Under the pieces are notes generated by a model. It was not told where the DNA came from and did no database searches. It worked only from the letters and a program-made list of their open reading frames with translations. Source: Lumbricus terrestris (Eukaryota > Annelida > Clitellata > Crassiclitellata > Lumbricidae). From it: a stretch of 64,000 nt of DNA. Position 1 is the stretch's first letter, and each line of letters starts with the position of its first letter. The stretch is taken from assembly GCA_949752735.1 (NCBI GenBank), contig OX457038.1, positions 17,188,581 through 17,252,580 on the forward strand, given 5' to 3'. The translations under genes and the position numbers were made by a program. This document shows positions 1-12,400 of this stretch, one piece after another.

Positions 1-427
1 AACCATACCCGTGACCAAACCTAAGTTTCATGGACGATGATTTTCATAGTCAACTGAAAAATATCAGTATGTCTGTAAGATTGTCATGAAACTTCTCATA
101 AAATGTGAAAATGCATACATTCATAATTTGGTCAGCTACACAATCCATACACCCTCACAATTGGGTTCAAAGGGACATGTTAAATATAAAAAAACAACTT
201 TTTCAGCAAAACTCTACAGTAAGAACTTGTGTATTCATAGCTAACACATGATGGAATATGAATAGCAAACAGTTCACTTTGACCAAGCGCATGCTTTCTG
301 AGTCCATTTCTCTCGCAAATTAACTTTTCCGACTACATGAGGCTTTCACAGATTCACACATTGCTTTTCAGAAATCCCAAGTTAAACAAGCACCATAGGA
401 ATAGAGGAGACAATGAACAACTCTTAC

Positions 428-915
428 TGTCTGCTGAACAGCTCCTGTAATCGTTGACAAGCCCCATCCAGAAAACCACGACTGCTCCGGTGAACTCTGA
501 CCTTTGGACGAACGTGACTTCTTCTTTTCTTTCTGAATATCAGTTGCATCGACACGGTCACTCTTTCCACCTTTTCCATCTTGCCCTTCACTCTCCTTCA
601 CATTCTTCCCAAGCAAAGCGGCATCAGCAGCTGCAAGACTGGCTTCTTGGCTTTCACTAGATGCTATGGCAATGCTGGTACCCTGCTTATCTTCACCGAA
701 GCTCTGGGTCTCTGGTTGTACGAGTGGAGTCGAACTACCAGACGTGTCAGCAGTGGCCCCCTCAGCCAAGGTGGAAGGCTGATGCTGGACAATGTCTGAA
801 ACGCTCTCTTTTTCTTTTGGCTGCTGGACAGCATTATCTTCTGAAGTTGAACCGGTTTCCTCGGGCTCTACTAAACTTGATTCCACCGTTTCGAGGACAT
901 GATACAAACTGTCAC
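428..915 (-). CDS. FAM114A: FAM114A-like exon 4
   Basis: Enters in phase 1 after an acceptor (tttttttaacag|GTGAC) and leaves in phase 0 at ACA|GTAAGA. It encodes the amphipathic helix GDSLYHVLETVESSLVEPEE, a Gln/Ser/Glu-rich spacer and the block SWFSGWGLSTITGAVQQT. No further exon is recognisable in 1-427, which reads as intron. Confidence 0.8.
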
Positions 916-3900
916 CTGTTAAAAAAATCATAAGCACTAAATATAGTCATTTGTTTAAAAAATAATAATATCATTTTACACACAAACAGAGTAGAACCAT
1001 TAAATCTGTGGTCTTTCTTAAATACGTGCAGTCTCATCTAGTTTTCAAAAAGAAAGTTATGAAATACAAATTAGATTACATTGACTATATTAATTAATAT
1101 ATGCACATCGATTTCTAAGTCCTAGAATCATAAGTTGCCATTTTTATAAATCTTCGAATCAAACCAAATCTAATAACATCTCATCTTACCACTTTCCAGT
1201 TAGTCTAATCCAACCTATGGTAATCAAAATTTTTTAAACATTCGAGTTCAGTAGGTCTTCTGGAACAAGAGACCCATGTCAATCAGGCTTATGGTCAAAT
1301 ATCTTCGAAGTTGAATGGTTATCTTTCTTTTATCTGCTGGATCCAACCATCATCTGAAGTTTTAACCATTACTTGACACGTCAAAATGTTTAACCATTAA
1401 CAATTTTAAGAGCAATATCTGCTAATAACAGGCCTTAAAATGGTCTCAGACATGAACTGTGCTGAAGTACATTCACTTCAATTCAGAACTCGTTAACTTT
1501 ACAGCAGCTGCAGTTCATTTCAAGACCGGTAACTTACCGACTTGGTTCAGCACATTAGATCCCCATGATCCAATGTTATTCCAGCCCCAACCTCCTTTCT
1601 TCTGCAAATCAAAACAGCGCTCATTGTCACAATATTGGTTCAAAAAGTCAAAGAAATGGGTACATGACATTCTCAAAACTTTCCTAATATTAAATGCACA
1701 TAACTGTGAAGAAGTCGATTTCTCTCAGCTCATCTCAGCTAAGCTGGCGTAAAATAAATATTTACTTTATCCTAGACTTCATAAGCTTCCGACTTTCAAG
1801 AGACCTATATTTCATCAATGGAAATGGCATTTCCAGCTCTGGCTGCTGAGGATATAAATTAAGGTCTATAATATGCTGCTTAGTTTAATTATAAACAAAA
1901 TGACGGGCGATGAGAGAAGTACTTTATAAATGGTCAAATACAATACAATATCTATTATATATATACATATACATACATATGTATGTGTATATATATATAT
2001 ATATATACACACAGTCACACACACAAATATATAATGCATATATAAATTACAGTTGCTAACTTTTTCCGATTGCTTGGCCTTTGACTTGTCAGAATCTTTT
2101 TCATCAGGCTTTTCTTTCTGATGACCTTTGAACTGAACATCTTCATCAGCCCCAGCTGAACTGGGAGCAACATCTTCAGTCACCTCCTTTGACAATAAGT
2201 CAGGCACCTGTTTAACATCCTCTTCTTTCCCAAGACCTTTGACCAGACTCACTTCATCAGTTGTAGATGAACTGGCAGCAACATTCTTTAGCAGTTCTTT
2301 GGATGACAATGATGGTGACTGTCTAACTCCAACAGTTTCCAGGTCCGTTGCTCCAGTTGGATTTGCCTCAGGTACAAATGCTGGAAGTTGCTCCACCTTG
2401 ACATCTACATCCTTGGGTTTTGAATCAACTTCCCCTCCCACATCAGTCACCTTGGGATCTGGAGTTGAAGAGGCTGTTTTGTCATCATCCAGGACAGCTG
2501 TTGCCGTAGCAATGGGATTCAAGGTAACAGAATCTGCAGCAGCAGCAGTAGCAGCAGCAGCAGAGTTTGTAACATCCTTCTTGCTAGTGGCAGTAGTCAG
2601 TACTGCTTTGTCACTAGAACCTCTTGCAGTCTCTACTGGAGCAGCTGCCTTAACAGTTTGAGTTTTGTCACCTGCATCCAATTTCTTTCCAGGTTCTTTT
2701 CCACCTTTCACACCAGCTGATTTCACATCCTTGGTATTTTTCCCAACCTCCTTCCTATCTGGAGCCTTACTGGTCTTCTCAGGCGGTTTGCTCTTATTTC
2801 CCATTTCCTTCTCACCAGCATTCTTTTCAATAACCTTTGTAGGTGCCTTCTTTACCTCTTTGTTTCCTGCCTCCTTTACACCAAGATTTTTCCCACCAGC
2901 TGTGGAGGATTCCTCCCTTTTGCCTGCATTTCCAGCTCCTTTTCCACCAGGAGGCTTTCCCATGGCTCCAGGTGATGCAGTAGCTTTGCTTCCATCAGTT
3001 CCTTTCTCCTTGACACTTGGAGTTGCTGCTGTTGCTACAGGTGATATTTCAGCCTTTCTTTTAGTCTCAGGGTCTTTTCCAGATGTCTTGGTCACGGCAT
3101 CATCACTTTTATCAGTGGATTCTACCTGCTTTGTCTTTACATTTGCACCATCTACTGATTTTTCCGGACCCACTCTGTCTGCTTTTGGTATATCATCCTT
3201 TCGTTTAGTCTCAGGGTCTTTTCCAGATGTCTTGGTGACGGCATCATCACTTTTATCAGTGGATTCTACCTGCTTTGTCTTTACAGTTGAACCATCTACT
3301 GATTTTTCCGGACCCACTATGTCTGCTTTTGGTATATCATCCTTTTGTTTAGTCTCAGGGTCTTTTCCAGATGTCTTGGTGACGGCATCATCACTTTTAT
3401 CAGTGGATTCTACCTGCTTTGTCTTTACAGTTGAACCATCTACTGATTTTTCTGGACCCACTCTGTCTGCTTTTGGTATATCGTTTTTAACATCATCCTT
3501 TACAGCGACTGATTCCACTTTTGAGGAATCCACGGCCATGAGGACATCATCGAATTCAGACACAACATCATAGTCAGCCGCATCTCCAATATCACATTCA
3601 TCAGTCACTACAACAGATAATCAATTTTTAAAAAACCTACTCTTCATTGAACATCATTATATCATGCAGTACTTTCAAGCAATCTCGTTTTAAAGTTTTT
3701 GTTCTAAGATTTATTGCAAAGTCTGTAGTTAAAATCACAGCTGCTGATATTGCAGACAGTCATAAAAATTATCAGAGGATTTAAATTACTAGTCACAAGA
3801 CTGTCAAATAAAAAAAATACTTAAAATAGCTACTTGTCTTAATTCTTTTTCAGCATACACTTATCATAGTCCTCGTGTCATAACCAGGGTCTCATTAAGG

Positions 3901-4896
3901 CCAGTGCCAGCCTGGGTGCTGCGATTATTTCCCTCTCAACAATCCACTGATCCACCAAGAAATTTATAACTGCGGGCCCAGGTGCTGCAACACACTCAGC
4001 CCCCACTTTCAGTTAGGGCACACTATCATCCAGTCCCAGTGTTAAAGTCTGTCGCAAGCTGTTTGCCCAAAAGGTGAAGAATGTGCAGACAAATATATAC
4101 TTGTAGTCTAAACACATATGTACATACAGACATGCAGTATATGCACGTTGTATGCATTGCCAGCGTATGCCCATGTTAAACAAAAATAAATAGAGCCAGC
4201 TATGGAAATGCAGGCGACCACCGGTGATTAAATTTTGTCACACAAAATTCCTTACAAGAAGCCAGTAAAGACTACAAGTTAGTCTCCAATAAAACAAACC
4301 AACCTTCTTCAAAGGCATTTATTATTTATTTCCCACAGCGCATCTCATTTAGGATTGCATCTTTGGTGTGGCGATGCTTATCAGGCTGGGCACCCTCCTA
4401 TCTGTGTGAGCTTAGCCTCCCTCTTTCCACTTGCATAGGCCACCGCACACTGCACTCTGCTGTCCATGGTGACTTAATGGTCCTTTCACTCGCTTTGCAA
4501 CAATGCAGAGGCGTTCATTCTCTGTGGTTGGTCCAACAACCTGGAATGGACTTCCCTTGACTATGTGACACCTCCCAAGCTCTTCTCAATTTCACAAACT
4601 GTTGAAGACTTTTTTCACTTGATCTCGGCCGGGAGCGCCTCTGAGTAGGTACCTTGAAGGGGCGCTATATAAATTGCGATTGATTGATTGATAATGCACA
4701 GCTTCTGCATTAATACTAAGACCATATTAAAGGATAGCAGAATGTTTCAATGGTGAGCAATGATTTTCCCACAAAAAACTATTTGCAAATGAGCTATTTT
4801 TAGATTTGGAGCTGACAGAATTTAAGATTAACCTTCGGCAATCAATCTGTCAATCTCTTCATCTGTGATCTCCGTGGCATCTGCACGATCATCCAT
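428..4896 (-). CDS. FAM114A: FAM114A-like (NOXP20 family) protein, 5' four coding exons; gene runs off the left edge
   Basis: Four exons join in phase on the minus strand: 4896-4833, 3607-2061, 1601-1538 and 915-428, giving 721 codons so far. The identifying part is exons 3-4: KKGGWGWNNIGSWGS, then NVLNQVGDSLYHVLETVESS, matches the FAM114 core (a W-G-x-W-G block followed by an amphipathic helix). A second family-like block, GWGLSTITGAVQQT, ends exon 4. The start is the ATG at 4896, giving MDDRADATEITDEEIDRLIAE. Most of the length is exon 2, a 515-residue Lys/Asp/Ser/Pro-rich, probably disordered insert with three 48-residue repeats. Vertebrate FAM114A proteins have a much shorter N-terminal region, so this is an expansion. 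The family is cytoplasmic and little characterised. Exon 4 ends in a clean donor (ACA|GTAAGA), so the C-terminal half lies beyond position 1. Family call is fairly firm; cellular role is not deducible here. Confidence 0.78.
1538..1601 (-). CDS. FAM114A: FAM114A-like exon 3 (W-G motif)
   Basis: A 64-nt exon between tttgcag|AAG and GTCG|GTAAGT, phase 0 in and phase 1 out. It encodes KKGGWGWNNIGSWGS followed by NVLNQV, the family signature, and links the long exon 2 to exon 4 without a frame break. Confidence 0.85.
1945..2030. repeat. TA/CA microsatellite
   Basis: Mixed (TA)n, (CATA)n and (CA)n simple sequence in FAM114A intron 2, just downstream of the exon 2 donor. Confidence 0.9.
2061..3607 (-). 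CDS. FAM114A: FAM114A-like exon 2, long low-complexity exon
   Basis: A 1547-nt exon from attatctgttgtag|TG (phase 1 in) to GAAAAA|GTTAGC (phase 0 out). It encodes a Lys/Asp/Ser/Thr/Pro/Gly-rich segment with three nearly identical 48-residue repeats near its start and a CAG-type alanine-rich run (about 2535-2563). No folded domain is visible. Codon phase is intact throughout, so the expansion is maintained as coding sequence. Confidence 0.82.
3057..3482 (-). repeat. Three coding tandem repeats of 144 bp (48 aa)
   Basis: The word gcttttggtatatc recurs at 3181, 3325 and 3469, exactly 144 bp apart. Each unit encodes a segment like DIPKADRVGPEKSVDG ... VESTDKSDDAVTKTSGKDPE. Copies differ by a handful of bases, so the duplications are recent and frame-preserving. 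Confidence 0.93.
4330..4692 (+). mobile_element. LINE 3' end fragment (RT C-terminal remnant plus shared tail)
   Basis: Decayed 3' part of a non-LTR retrotransposon: an old form of the '...VVGPTIWNRLP...' segment (here ggttggtccaacaacctggaatgg), then the shared tail gcgcctctgagtag ... ttgaaggggcgctat and a (GATT)n end. It lies in FAM114A intron 1. Same family as the better copies at 54925 and 57335. Confidence 0.7.
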
Positions 4897-4904
4897 AACT
4901 GAAT
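4833..4904 (-). CDS. FAM114A: FAM114A-like exon 1 (start codon exon)
   Basis: Acidic start exon MDDRADATEITDEEIDRLIAE, with ATG at 4896-4894 and donor GAAG|GTTAAT. An acceptor-like tttacag sits 8 nt upstream of the ATG, so an untranslated exon probably exists farther upstream; I could not place it. Phase 1 exit fits exon 2 exactly. Confidence 0.7.
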
Positions 4905-5669
4905 CTGTAAAGCATCAGCTGAAAAATCATAAACGTAACGCAGAGATTAATAAATCTTGTCACAATTTTCACAGTACTGTTATTGTCACGGTCATGTCAT
5001 GATATCTAGGCATATCAGGAAGACGTCTGGGCCAATCAACAAGGTGGATATCTTACATTTATTTTTGGCAATCTGCTCACAACATAACTGTACCCAGAAT
5101 AAACTATAAAAACCATTAAAAAAATATGACGTTGACCTGATTTGTAAACAGTTGAGCAACCTTCCGGATCTAAGAAAAGCTTAATAATTGAGAAACGTTT
5201 CTTTTATTCGTTCCTCCCTTTCTCTGTCGTTCAGCCAATAGAGTAAATAAACACTGCCATTATTTTAGAATTATTTTTAGTTTTAACCGCGCTTTCAATA
5301 TGAATGACCTCTCAGATTTTACCTTAGACGCAGTCAAACTATTAACATCTTCTTAATTTGCATAAGAATTGTTTTACAGCTACTTTGGAGTTTTCAACGG
5401 GTGTAGGCTACCTGTATTTCTATTTTCTTCTCATAAAACTACCGACCGTGACCAATTTAGTTGACCAACAAAATACCGATTACATATTTTTGCATACCAC
5501 ACTAACTTATTTTTTAGTCGCGGAGCGTCATCGTGTGATTACTGGAAAAAGTGTAGTTTAAATACAACATAATTATATGGAAGGATTTCCACATTTTATT
5601 GATTATTTTTGCCACATTTGCAGTCATTTATGATTTTAAAATGCAGTTTACTAACTAAACTGCAGAAAC

Positions 5670-5895
5670 CCCTCGACCCGGACCACCATGGACTACTCTT
5701 AGGGACAACCCTTTTGACTCAACGCATTTGATCCTGATCCTATGGTAACTCGACCCGGACCACCACGGACTACTCTCACGGACAACCCTCCTAACTCAAC
5801 GCAGCGCTCGTGAATAAGCCGGTGCCCCGCGCTTGGCTTTCCAGCGGCGCTTTAGAAATTAGGAGATTACGATTACGATACGATTACGATTACGA
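5670..5895 (+). repeat. GATTAC-tailed dispersed repeat, copy 1
   Basis: Begins cctcgacccggaccaccatgg, contains that module twice about 80 bp apart, then ggcgctttagaaattagg and a (GATTAC)n tail. A near-identical copy lies at 39200-39430. The 3' part resembles the tails of the LINE/SINE family here, so a retroposon is likely. Confidence 0.85.
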
Positions 5896-6764
5896 AAATG
5901 GCATGAATTTGACCATGAGTCCGAGCAGAGCTGCCATCTAGCGATTCGCATATTTCGCTAGATGACGCAAAGTTACAACCTGTTAAAGGTCGAGGTCGGG
6001 AAATATCAATAGTCGGGGTGTGTTGTTTTTCAACAAGCATTCTATCAGACATGTAATAATGGTCTACGACTCGTCTTGTATTACAATTATAGTTGAACTT
6101 TACGAACTCATTGTGAACTTCATCTGAACTTCATCAGAAAACGAAGTAGCTGAACGCTGAGGTCGGTATGTAATCTTTGATGTCAGTACATCGAAACCGA
6201 GGAAAAGTCAAGTTGTTAGGACGGTGTGGTATTACAGTATTAATTAACCATAGGCCTAGTGTTGTTAGCTAACAAGTTAAAATGTTGAAGAGGTCTAACA
6301 TGATATAATTCGAGACCAATTTTGCGTGTTAACTCATTTAAATGTTGGTTCAGCGGGGGTTTTATAAATAAAACTTCAATATTGATGCATCTGATGGAAA
6401 AGTTCACTAGATTTTGTACTTTGGGCTGGTCTGCAAAACTAGGGGCAAGGGAGAGAGGTCAAGGACACTTCTTTAAAATTCTTTTGCGCAGAAGTGCATA
6501 CGAAATTGAACTTGTTTGACAGTATATACTGCAGTAAATGGTTCAAACTTCGCGCATATATTTTTCATTTCGTAAATACATGCTGACAAACACGAATTTA
6601 CGGGTTGGAGTTTTTCTGTGACCAGGAAAGGTATGTGGACATTGTATAGTCTTATAAGTTTTTACCACATGTAGATAGCAAAGGAAGGAAGGTAATCTAT
6701 TGATTTAACATTAAAATTATTTGCCATTGCATGGGCTTTAGTGTTAGCGGCATACACATGTTGG

Positions 6765-7015
6765 ATCGAGGAAACGAATTCTCGCTAAAAAGAAGTTGGA
6801 TTCATGAATATATTGTTATTTAATTAGAAGTCGGATCAATGAAAAGATTATTGCTGATATTGGAGGTGATTTTATGAAAAATAATTGTAGTTTGAATAAA
6901 AGTTGGATTGATAAAAAAATTTGAAATGAAAGCTGGATTGATGAAACGAATTCTTGTCTAAATGGAAGCTGGATTGATGAGAAGGATTCATGTCAAAATA
7001 GAAGTTGAATTGATA
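6765..7015 (+). repeat. Diffuse roughly 45-bp repeats (gaagttggattgatgaa)
   Basis: Five or so degenerate units containing gaagttggattgatgaa and gaattctcg/gaattcttg variants. No coding potential seen; origin unknown. Confidence 0.6.
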
Positions 7016-7086
7016 GTGCCTCGGAGTAGGTCTCTTGAAGAGGCGCTACATAAATTCTCAGAATGAATGAATAAACCAATTGCATA

Positions 7087-7316
7087 TCCACACTCTTGTG
7101 AAGGCATGGTGGTGTAGAGGGGGTATGTTCGGTGCCTTGGAGCCGGAAGGTTGCGGGTACAAATCCACCTAAAGCTGCTGCCCTTGGACTCTGAGCAAGT
7201 CTTTCACTCGCAATTGCTCGCATACTTCGGCATGAAGCTCCAATTCAGTGTCCGTGCTGTAGTCGGGAATGCCTCTGAGTAAAAATCTTGGAAGCGGCAC
7301 TGGCACTATAACAAAT
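7087..7316 (+). mobile_element. tRNA-headed SINE copy
   Basis: Head ggtggtgtagaggggg (box A-like) with a decayed B box (ggttgcgggtacaaatcc), the body word ctcgcaattgctc and the shared tail gcctctgagtaaaaatcttggaagcggcac. A separate tail fragment (gcctcggagtaggtctcttgaagaggcgc) lies just upstream at 7018-7072 and ends in gaatgaatga. Confidence 0.75.
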
Positions 7317-7809
7317 GCTCATACATACAATACATACAATACATGCATACAATACATACATGATACATACAATACATACATACATATGCTCTGGTATACA
7401 TGCACCCTAATAACAATCAACAGTCAATGTGAGTACAGCATTCTGACTATAAACATCTTGCACTGTAAATTGTGTATCAGCATTCAGCAAGAGGTAGGCA
7501 GCAGTTATGCTATTGGGGTCGCATAGTTGTTGTGGTTGCATAGTCGCATATGTAATTCACCTTAGATTTTATTGCAGTCGGCCTATGCTTTCTCGATTTA
7601 AGAGAGCGATTTAATGTTCTTGAAGGTGTAATTTGAAATTTGATGATGTCGATATCGGTTTGCTTGGTTAATGCTCTGTGTAATTGACACTAGCATCGGA
7701 AAGTCTGGCTACTAAAAATGCAAATTAGTTTCATCACAAATGCAAATGGTATGCACAGTTGCACATAATAATATGTAGTCGTTGTGAGTAATGTACTTCA
7801 AAGTGACTC

Positions 7810-8625
7810 TTGTTCTGTAGGAGGAGGTTTATGGTTACAAGCTGATATGCCGGCGAAAAAGCGAAAATTAGGGTTATTAAAATTAGTTTTCGTCCTCCCC
7901 ACTCTGGCCCCATGGTTGTAGAGATTTGCCAACCCGTCCACCGTGTGCCATGCCGAAACCAATGCAGTAGTGAAGATTTGGAGTGAAAAGCTAAAAAAAT
8001 GTGGAAATGCATCCCGGTGAAACAGGGAAAATTAAGGTTTTTGCACCACCCTGGCCCCCATGGTGGGAGGGATTCGCCAACCCCTCCACTGGGTGGTCCT
8101 GATGACCTTCTGTCAAGGTTGAAAGTTTCAGATCTGTCGGTGTGGGCATGAGACACCCTGTGGAGGGGTTGTCAGAAAGTTTTAGTTGCGTTTTACTGGA
8201 AATTTTTTCTCCCTTTCCTGCCCGGCCCTGCGGGGCTAGTTGTGTGTTGGTGGGGGTGAGGTGACCCCGGTAGCACTCAATCTAGCTGCAACGTTTCAGG
8301 TGAATAGATGTGAAACTATGACGACGGAATGGATATTGCAAACGTTTGAGTTTTCGCCCAGACACTGGCCTCCATGGTGGGAGATATTTGCCAACCCCTT
8401 TACTGGGTCGCTCTAATGGCCCTCTGTCTAGGTAGAAAATTCAAAAGCTATGTTTTATGGGGGCAATTTGGTGGGAGAGATTCGCCAACCCCTCCACAGG
8501 GTGTCTCATGACCACATCGACAGAGTATTGAAGGTTTGGAGTGAAATGCTCAAAAACTGTTGAAATGCATCCCAATCAAACTCACAGACAGAATCTTCTC
8601 TTTATTTATATAGATTATTGACAAT
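7810..8625 (+). repeat. Degenerate repeated block, possible retrotransposon remnant
   Basis: Three to four diverged units share ctggcccccatggtgggag, attcgccaacccctccac and tgaccttctgtc. The block ends at ttctctttatttatatagatt, which looks like a LINE 3' end of the RTE sort. The family is inferred only from that ending. Confidence 0.5.
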
Positions 8626-9203
8626 TCAAGCTGAAATTAGGGTATGTGGGGTAATAATGGAAGTTATTGAGGCTAAAACATGAATTGTCTAGTACTTATT
8701 TACAATCACTAACCGTGATCAACTGATCATACATCAACTTGTGGCCTTTCAGTGTACTTCTGCGAATTTGACTGAAAACACACTGCAATGCAAAGTGCCT
8801 TCATTTTTAGATAGCATGTGTCTGTAGCCACACTAAGGCTTATTTAAGTAATACACTACTCTATTTTGGCATGTTTGTGGTCCATTAGTCCCTGGTCATG
8901 GTGGTTTTACTTCCAGTGGTTTTACGACCAACGACTGCTAAATATAGTATGCATAATCGAGAAATCAGTGAATAAAACCAGATTCTGCATTTTAAATTTT
9001 TCTCTTAAGCATAAGGAGTCTTGATGTTGTGTGTTCAATAAGTAGTACAAAGATATTTTCACACTCTGAAACAGTATAGAGTTGACATTTTTCTTAATAT
9101 GAAATAGTCCTTCTTAATTATGGCGTTGTTGTAGCTAATATAATATTGTAATGGAATAATGATTTTTGTTAATGCAACTGTTTATGATTTTCATTTCGTC
9201 TAG

Positions 9204-9419
9204 GTGTCTGGGTCGACCCAATTGCAATGTTGCGTCTGCATTCTCGGGTCCGACAACTGTCGCGACCTGCCGTAGACGGTCTGTATGCCACGAGAAAATG
9301 CCCGACTTGTTGGACACTTCTGTCCTGTTTGAGACAGAACAGTTCATCTGCTGCAGAATCGAAGGGAGCCGCTATTCCAGAGTACAAGCCAATCAAGAAG
9401 TTGTTAGTGGCAAACAGAG
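9204..9419 (+). CDS. PC: PC exon 1 (targeting peptide, start)
   Basis: Acceptor tttcgtctag at 9203 and ATG at 9227. Encodes [16 protein letters not shown], a basic leader, and ends with [12 protein letters not shown]. Donor CAGAG|GTAAAA, phase 1 out. The acceptor implies an upstream noncoding exon. Confidence 0.92.
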
Positions 9420-12400
9420 GTAAAAATCTTAATAAATAAGTATGGTGTTTCTGCATTGGTTTGATTTCCTACAAAATGAATTTATTACTGTTTTGCTCAA
9501 ACTTGTTTGTCTCAAATGCAGCAAGGTAGCAATCGATCTTTAATGATGAAGCATTAGTCATTGGCACGGAACAGTTTTGAGTGAGGACTTGCTCAAAGTC
9601 TTTATTCCATTCCCATCTAAGACAGGGTTCCTGCTTGGGCTATTGTTAAGGAATTTTTAGAACTGCACAACTTCTTCTTTCCCTTCCCATCATCCATGGT
9701 AAATTACTTCCAATCGGAGGACAATGACCTTTTTTGCTAGTTTTAACTATATGTAAGTACTTCTACAACAACACAAATCCATTTAGAACTGCACATTTTG
9801 TGTACAACTGCACGTTAAAAAACCCTGGTTCCTGCACTCTACATGTGATGTTGTGTAATGTAATTAGTCAAATTCTACAGCGCCGCTCACAGCTGTGGCC
9901 ACCTGGTAGCACTCCTAGTACGAGAATCCAAAGAAAAAAGTCTTGAGAAGAGAGAAAGAGATGTAAATAGCGATCCAGAAAGAGGAGTCTCACGCAGAGT
10001 GATGGGAAGGTAATTTCATACGGGGGTGCAACGACGCTAAAGGATCGAGTTTGAGCAATAGTGATCCTTGCTCGTGGGGCAAACATGTTACATGTTAAAA
10101 GGCAAGAGCTAATTATTGTTATTTAACTTTAATCCATTAATTGATTAAAAATTATATGGGGACAATTATGGTAATTGCAGTGACGGTCATTTTGTGCTGT
10201 AGGCGAGATAGCCATTCGAGTGTTCCGCGCGTGCACAGAGATGGGAATCCGAACGGTGTCCATCTACTCTGAGCAGGATCGTCAGCAGATGCATCGATTG
10301 AAGGCGGATGAGTCATACCTGGTTGGCAAGGGTCTGCCTCCTGTTGCTGCCTACCTCAACATAACAGACATTATTCGGATTGCAACAGTGAGTTGTCTCT
10401 TTCTGTAAGCAGTGTCTAACCCTTCGCCCACCTGGAATGGAAGAACTTATACTTCAGTCGCTCTGAACTCAGCCATTCTTTAGGATGATCGGCCTCTGTT
10501 GCATGTGATGCCACATTGTCCATTCATGGTTTTGCTGCAGATATCATTTGTTTACTGTCAGTGTGCAATGTGCATACAGCAAAATATGCATGCCCGATGA
10601 TGTAACTCTTGGAAAAGGTCAGACTGAATAATCAGGGCGTTCTTGGTGCCATCGCAGGTTCTGATCACTGCATCTCTCTTTGCTTGGCTGTGTAATGTAT
10701 AGGTTGCATTGGTCGGTCTCTTCTGATTTATTAATCAGTGTTTATATTGTATTAAAGTTTATATAGCATGCACAATTGCACAAAGTTATATGATTGAACC
10801 TTCACATTCATTTAAATGGAGTTTGTTGTAACACGCAGTCAGTATCAATGATGAAAGATTGAGAACGGGTGACTGCTGCAATCTCAATTGACTTGCTCTC
10901 CAACGGTTGTTTGTTAATGATGCTTTCCAGGAGAATGGCGTCGATGCAATCCATCCAGGATATGGATTTCTGTCGGAGAGAGGTGACTTTGCGCAAGCAG
11001 TGATCGATGCTGGAATTCGGTTCATCGGACCAACGCCAAAGGCCATTTTCCAGATGGGAGACAAGGTGCAGGCTCGTGAGGCAGCCATTGCAGCTGGTAA
11101 GGTGCCTTCTCTGGCTCTTAATACTCTACTGAAAATGAAAGACTTGTTTAGAAGCGGGTCTGCTGGTCTTGTTCTTGGTCATATCTGATGATACTTCAGT
11201 CTTTCATTGCGTTTGTGCTATTTTTGCATTAAGTTCTGTGCAGAAAACTTTTCAAACTATTGTGAAGTATAGTTGGTTGAATACCCATGGGCGCAACGCT
11301 TCTATGAGGTGCTTAGACGATGCTTATGTTAAGCGTTTTCATTCATACATACATACGTACTTAACGTTCTATGTTATTTTGACTGATTTTGACCAGCTAC
11401 GGTTAAATAAGTAAGTTGTTCATTTAGTCTGCACTGCATTGTCTATTGGCAGTTGTTAGGCTAATGGGGTATAGCCAGTTACCGGGTCCGGGTAGTTTGA
11501 GTAAGATTATCCAGGTGAGTAAAATTATCCAGGTGGTCTGGGTATTAAAAGTTATCATATAGGCCTACGCAGTGCTTGTGAATAAGAACTTGGCATTTAT
11601 TTATTTAGGTCTAGCTACCGTTTCAAAGTAGCTTGTTCCATTAACCATGAACGTCTAGATAACTATTGCCAGACCCTCCCCTGATAGACAGTCCTGTTTC
11701 CTTGGTTCATGCAGTCCAAGTAGATATATTTCAAAGTGTGCCACCCTTTGAATTCTGAGATGTAATACATCAACATTGTTAAGCTTTTTTGCATAGAATA
11801 ATATTGATCAATTAGGTAGAAAGCATCCAAAAGTCATCCCTCTCTCACTTGGGTGTAACAGGCCATGCATGCTAAGAAGATAAAATAATTAAAGATACAT
11901 GACAAAGTTCTGGCATGGCTATATAGCAATGGACAGTGAACAAGTTTATAATGTATACATATATTTACGTGTATATGAGTCTTCTCTTTTTCTTTGCCTT
12001 TCCCCATCCACTCCTCCTCGATCTTCCACACCTACTTCCTCTTTGTCTTGCTACTCCCTACAGTTTGAAATATGATAGGCTGATATGAAATAACCATTGC
12101 AGACAATCATCCACTCATCGTACTATGATACAACTGAGAGATAAGCTGTTTGATGTCCACCACTGGTCCACTGCCCTAAAGGCTAACATTTTACGCACAT
12201 GTCTTTCATTGAAGTTGTTGAAATGAGATGAATGTTGAAATGTTTGGTTGAGATCTTCATGTTGATTTGAATAACAGGTATAATTTCAGTGAGTTGTGTA
12301 GGTTCAGTTTAGTTGTACAAGTTTAGATGAGTTGTACACGTTCGTCTGTGGTGTACAGGTTTAATTTATTTGGGAGTGCGATGTGTGAAGTAATATCTGT

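Larger units (their letters stand above)
4905..9203. other. Divergent intergenic region FAM114A / PC
   Basis: About 4.3 kb between the first recognisable exons of FAM114A (minus) and PC (plus), so both promoters and any untranslated first exons should be here. I see no TATA or CpG-rich core that I can call with confidence. It holds a GATTAC-tailed repeat (5670), diffuse 45-bp repeats (6765), SINE pieces (7014-7316) and a degenerate repeated block (7810-8625). The remaining open frames are short and unsupported. Confidence 0.6.

Noticed and set aside
1804..1849. Minus-strand exon-like stretch encoding QPELEMPFPLMKY between AG and GT
   Set aside because: Its 41-nt length breaks the phase needed between FAM114A exons 2 and 3 or 3 and 4 and would create a stop.
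2239..2661. 140-codon plus-strand open frame
   Set aside because: Same explanation: antisense shadow of FAM114A exon 2.
2665..3573. 302-codon open frame on the plus strand opposite FAM114A exon 2
   Set aside because: It mirrors the low-complexity repeats of the minus-strand exon; the minus frame has matching splice sites and the family core, the plus frame has neither.
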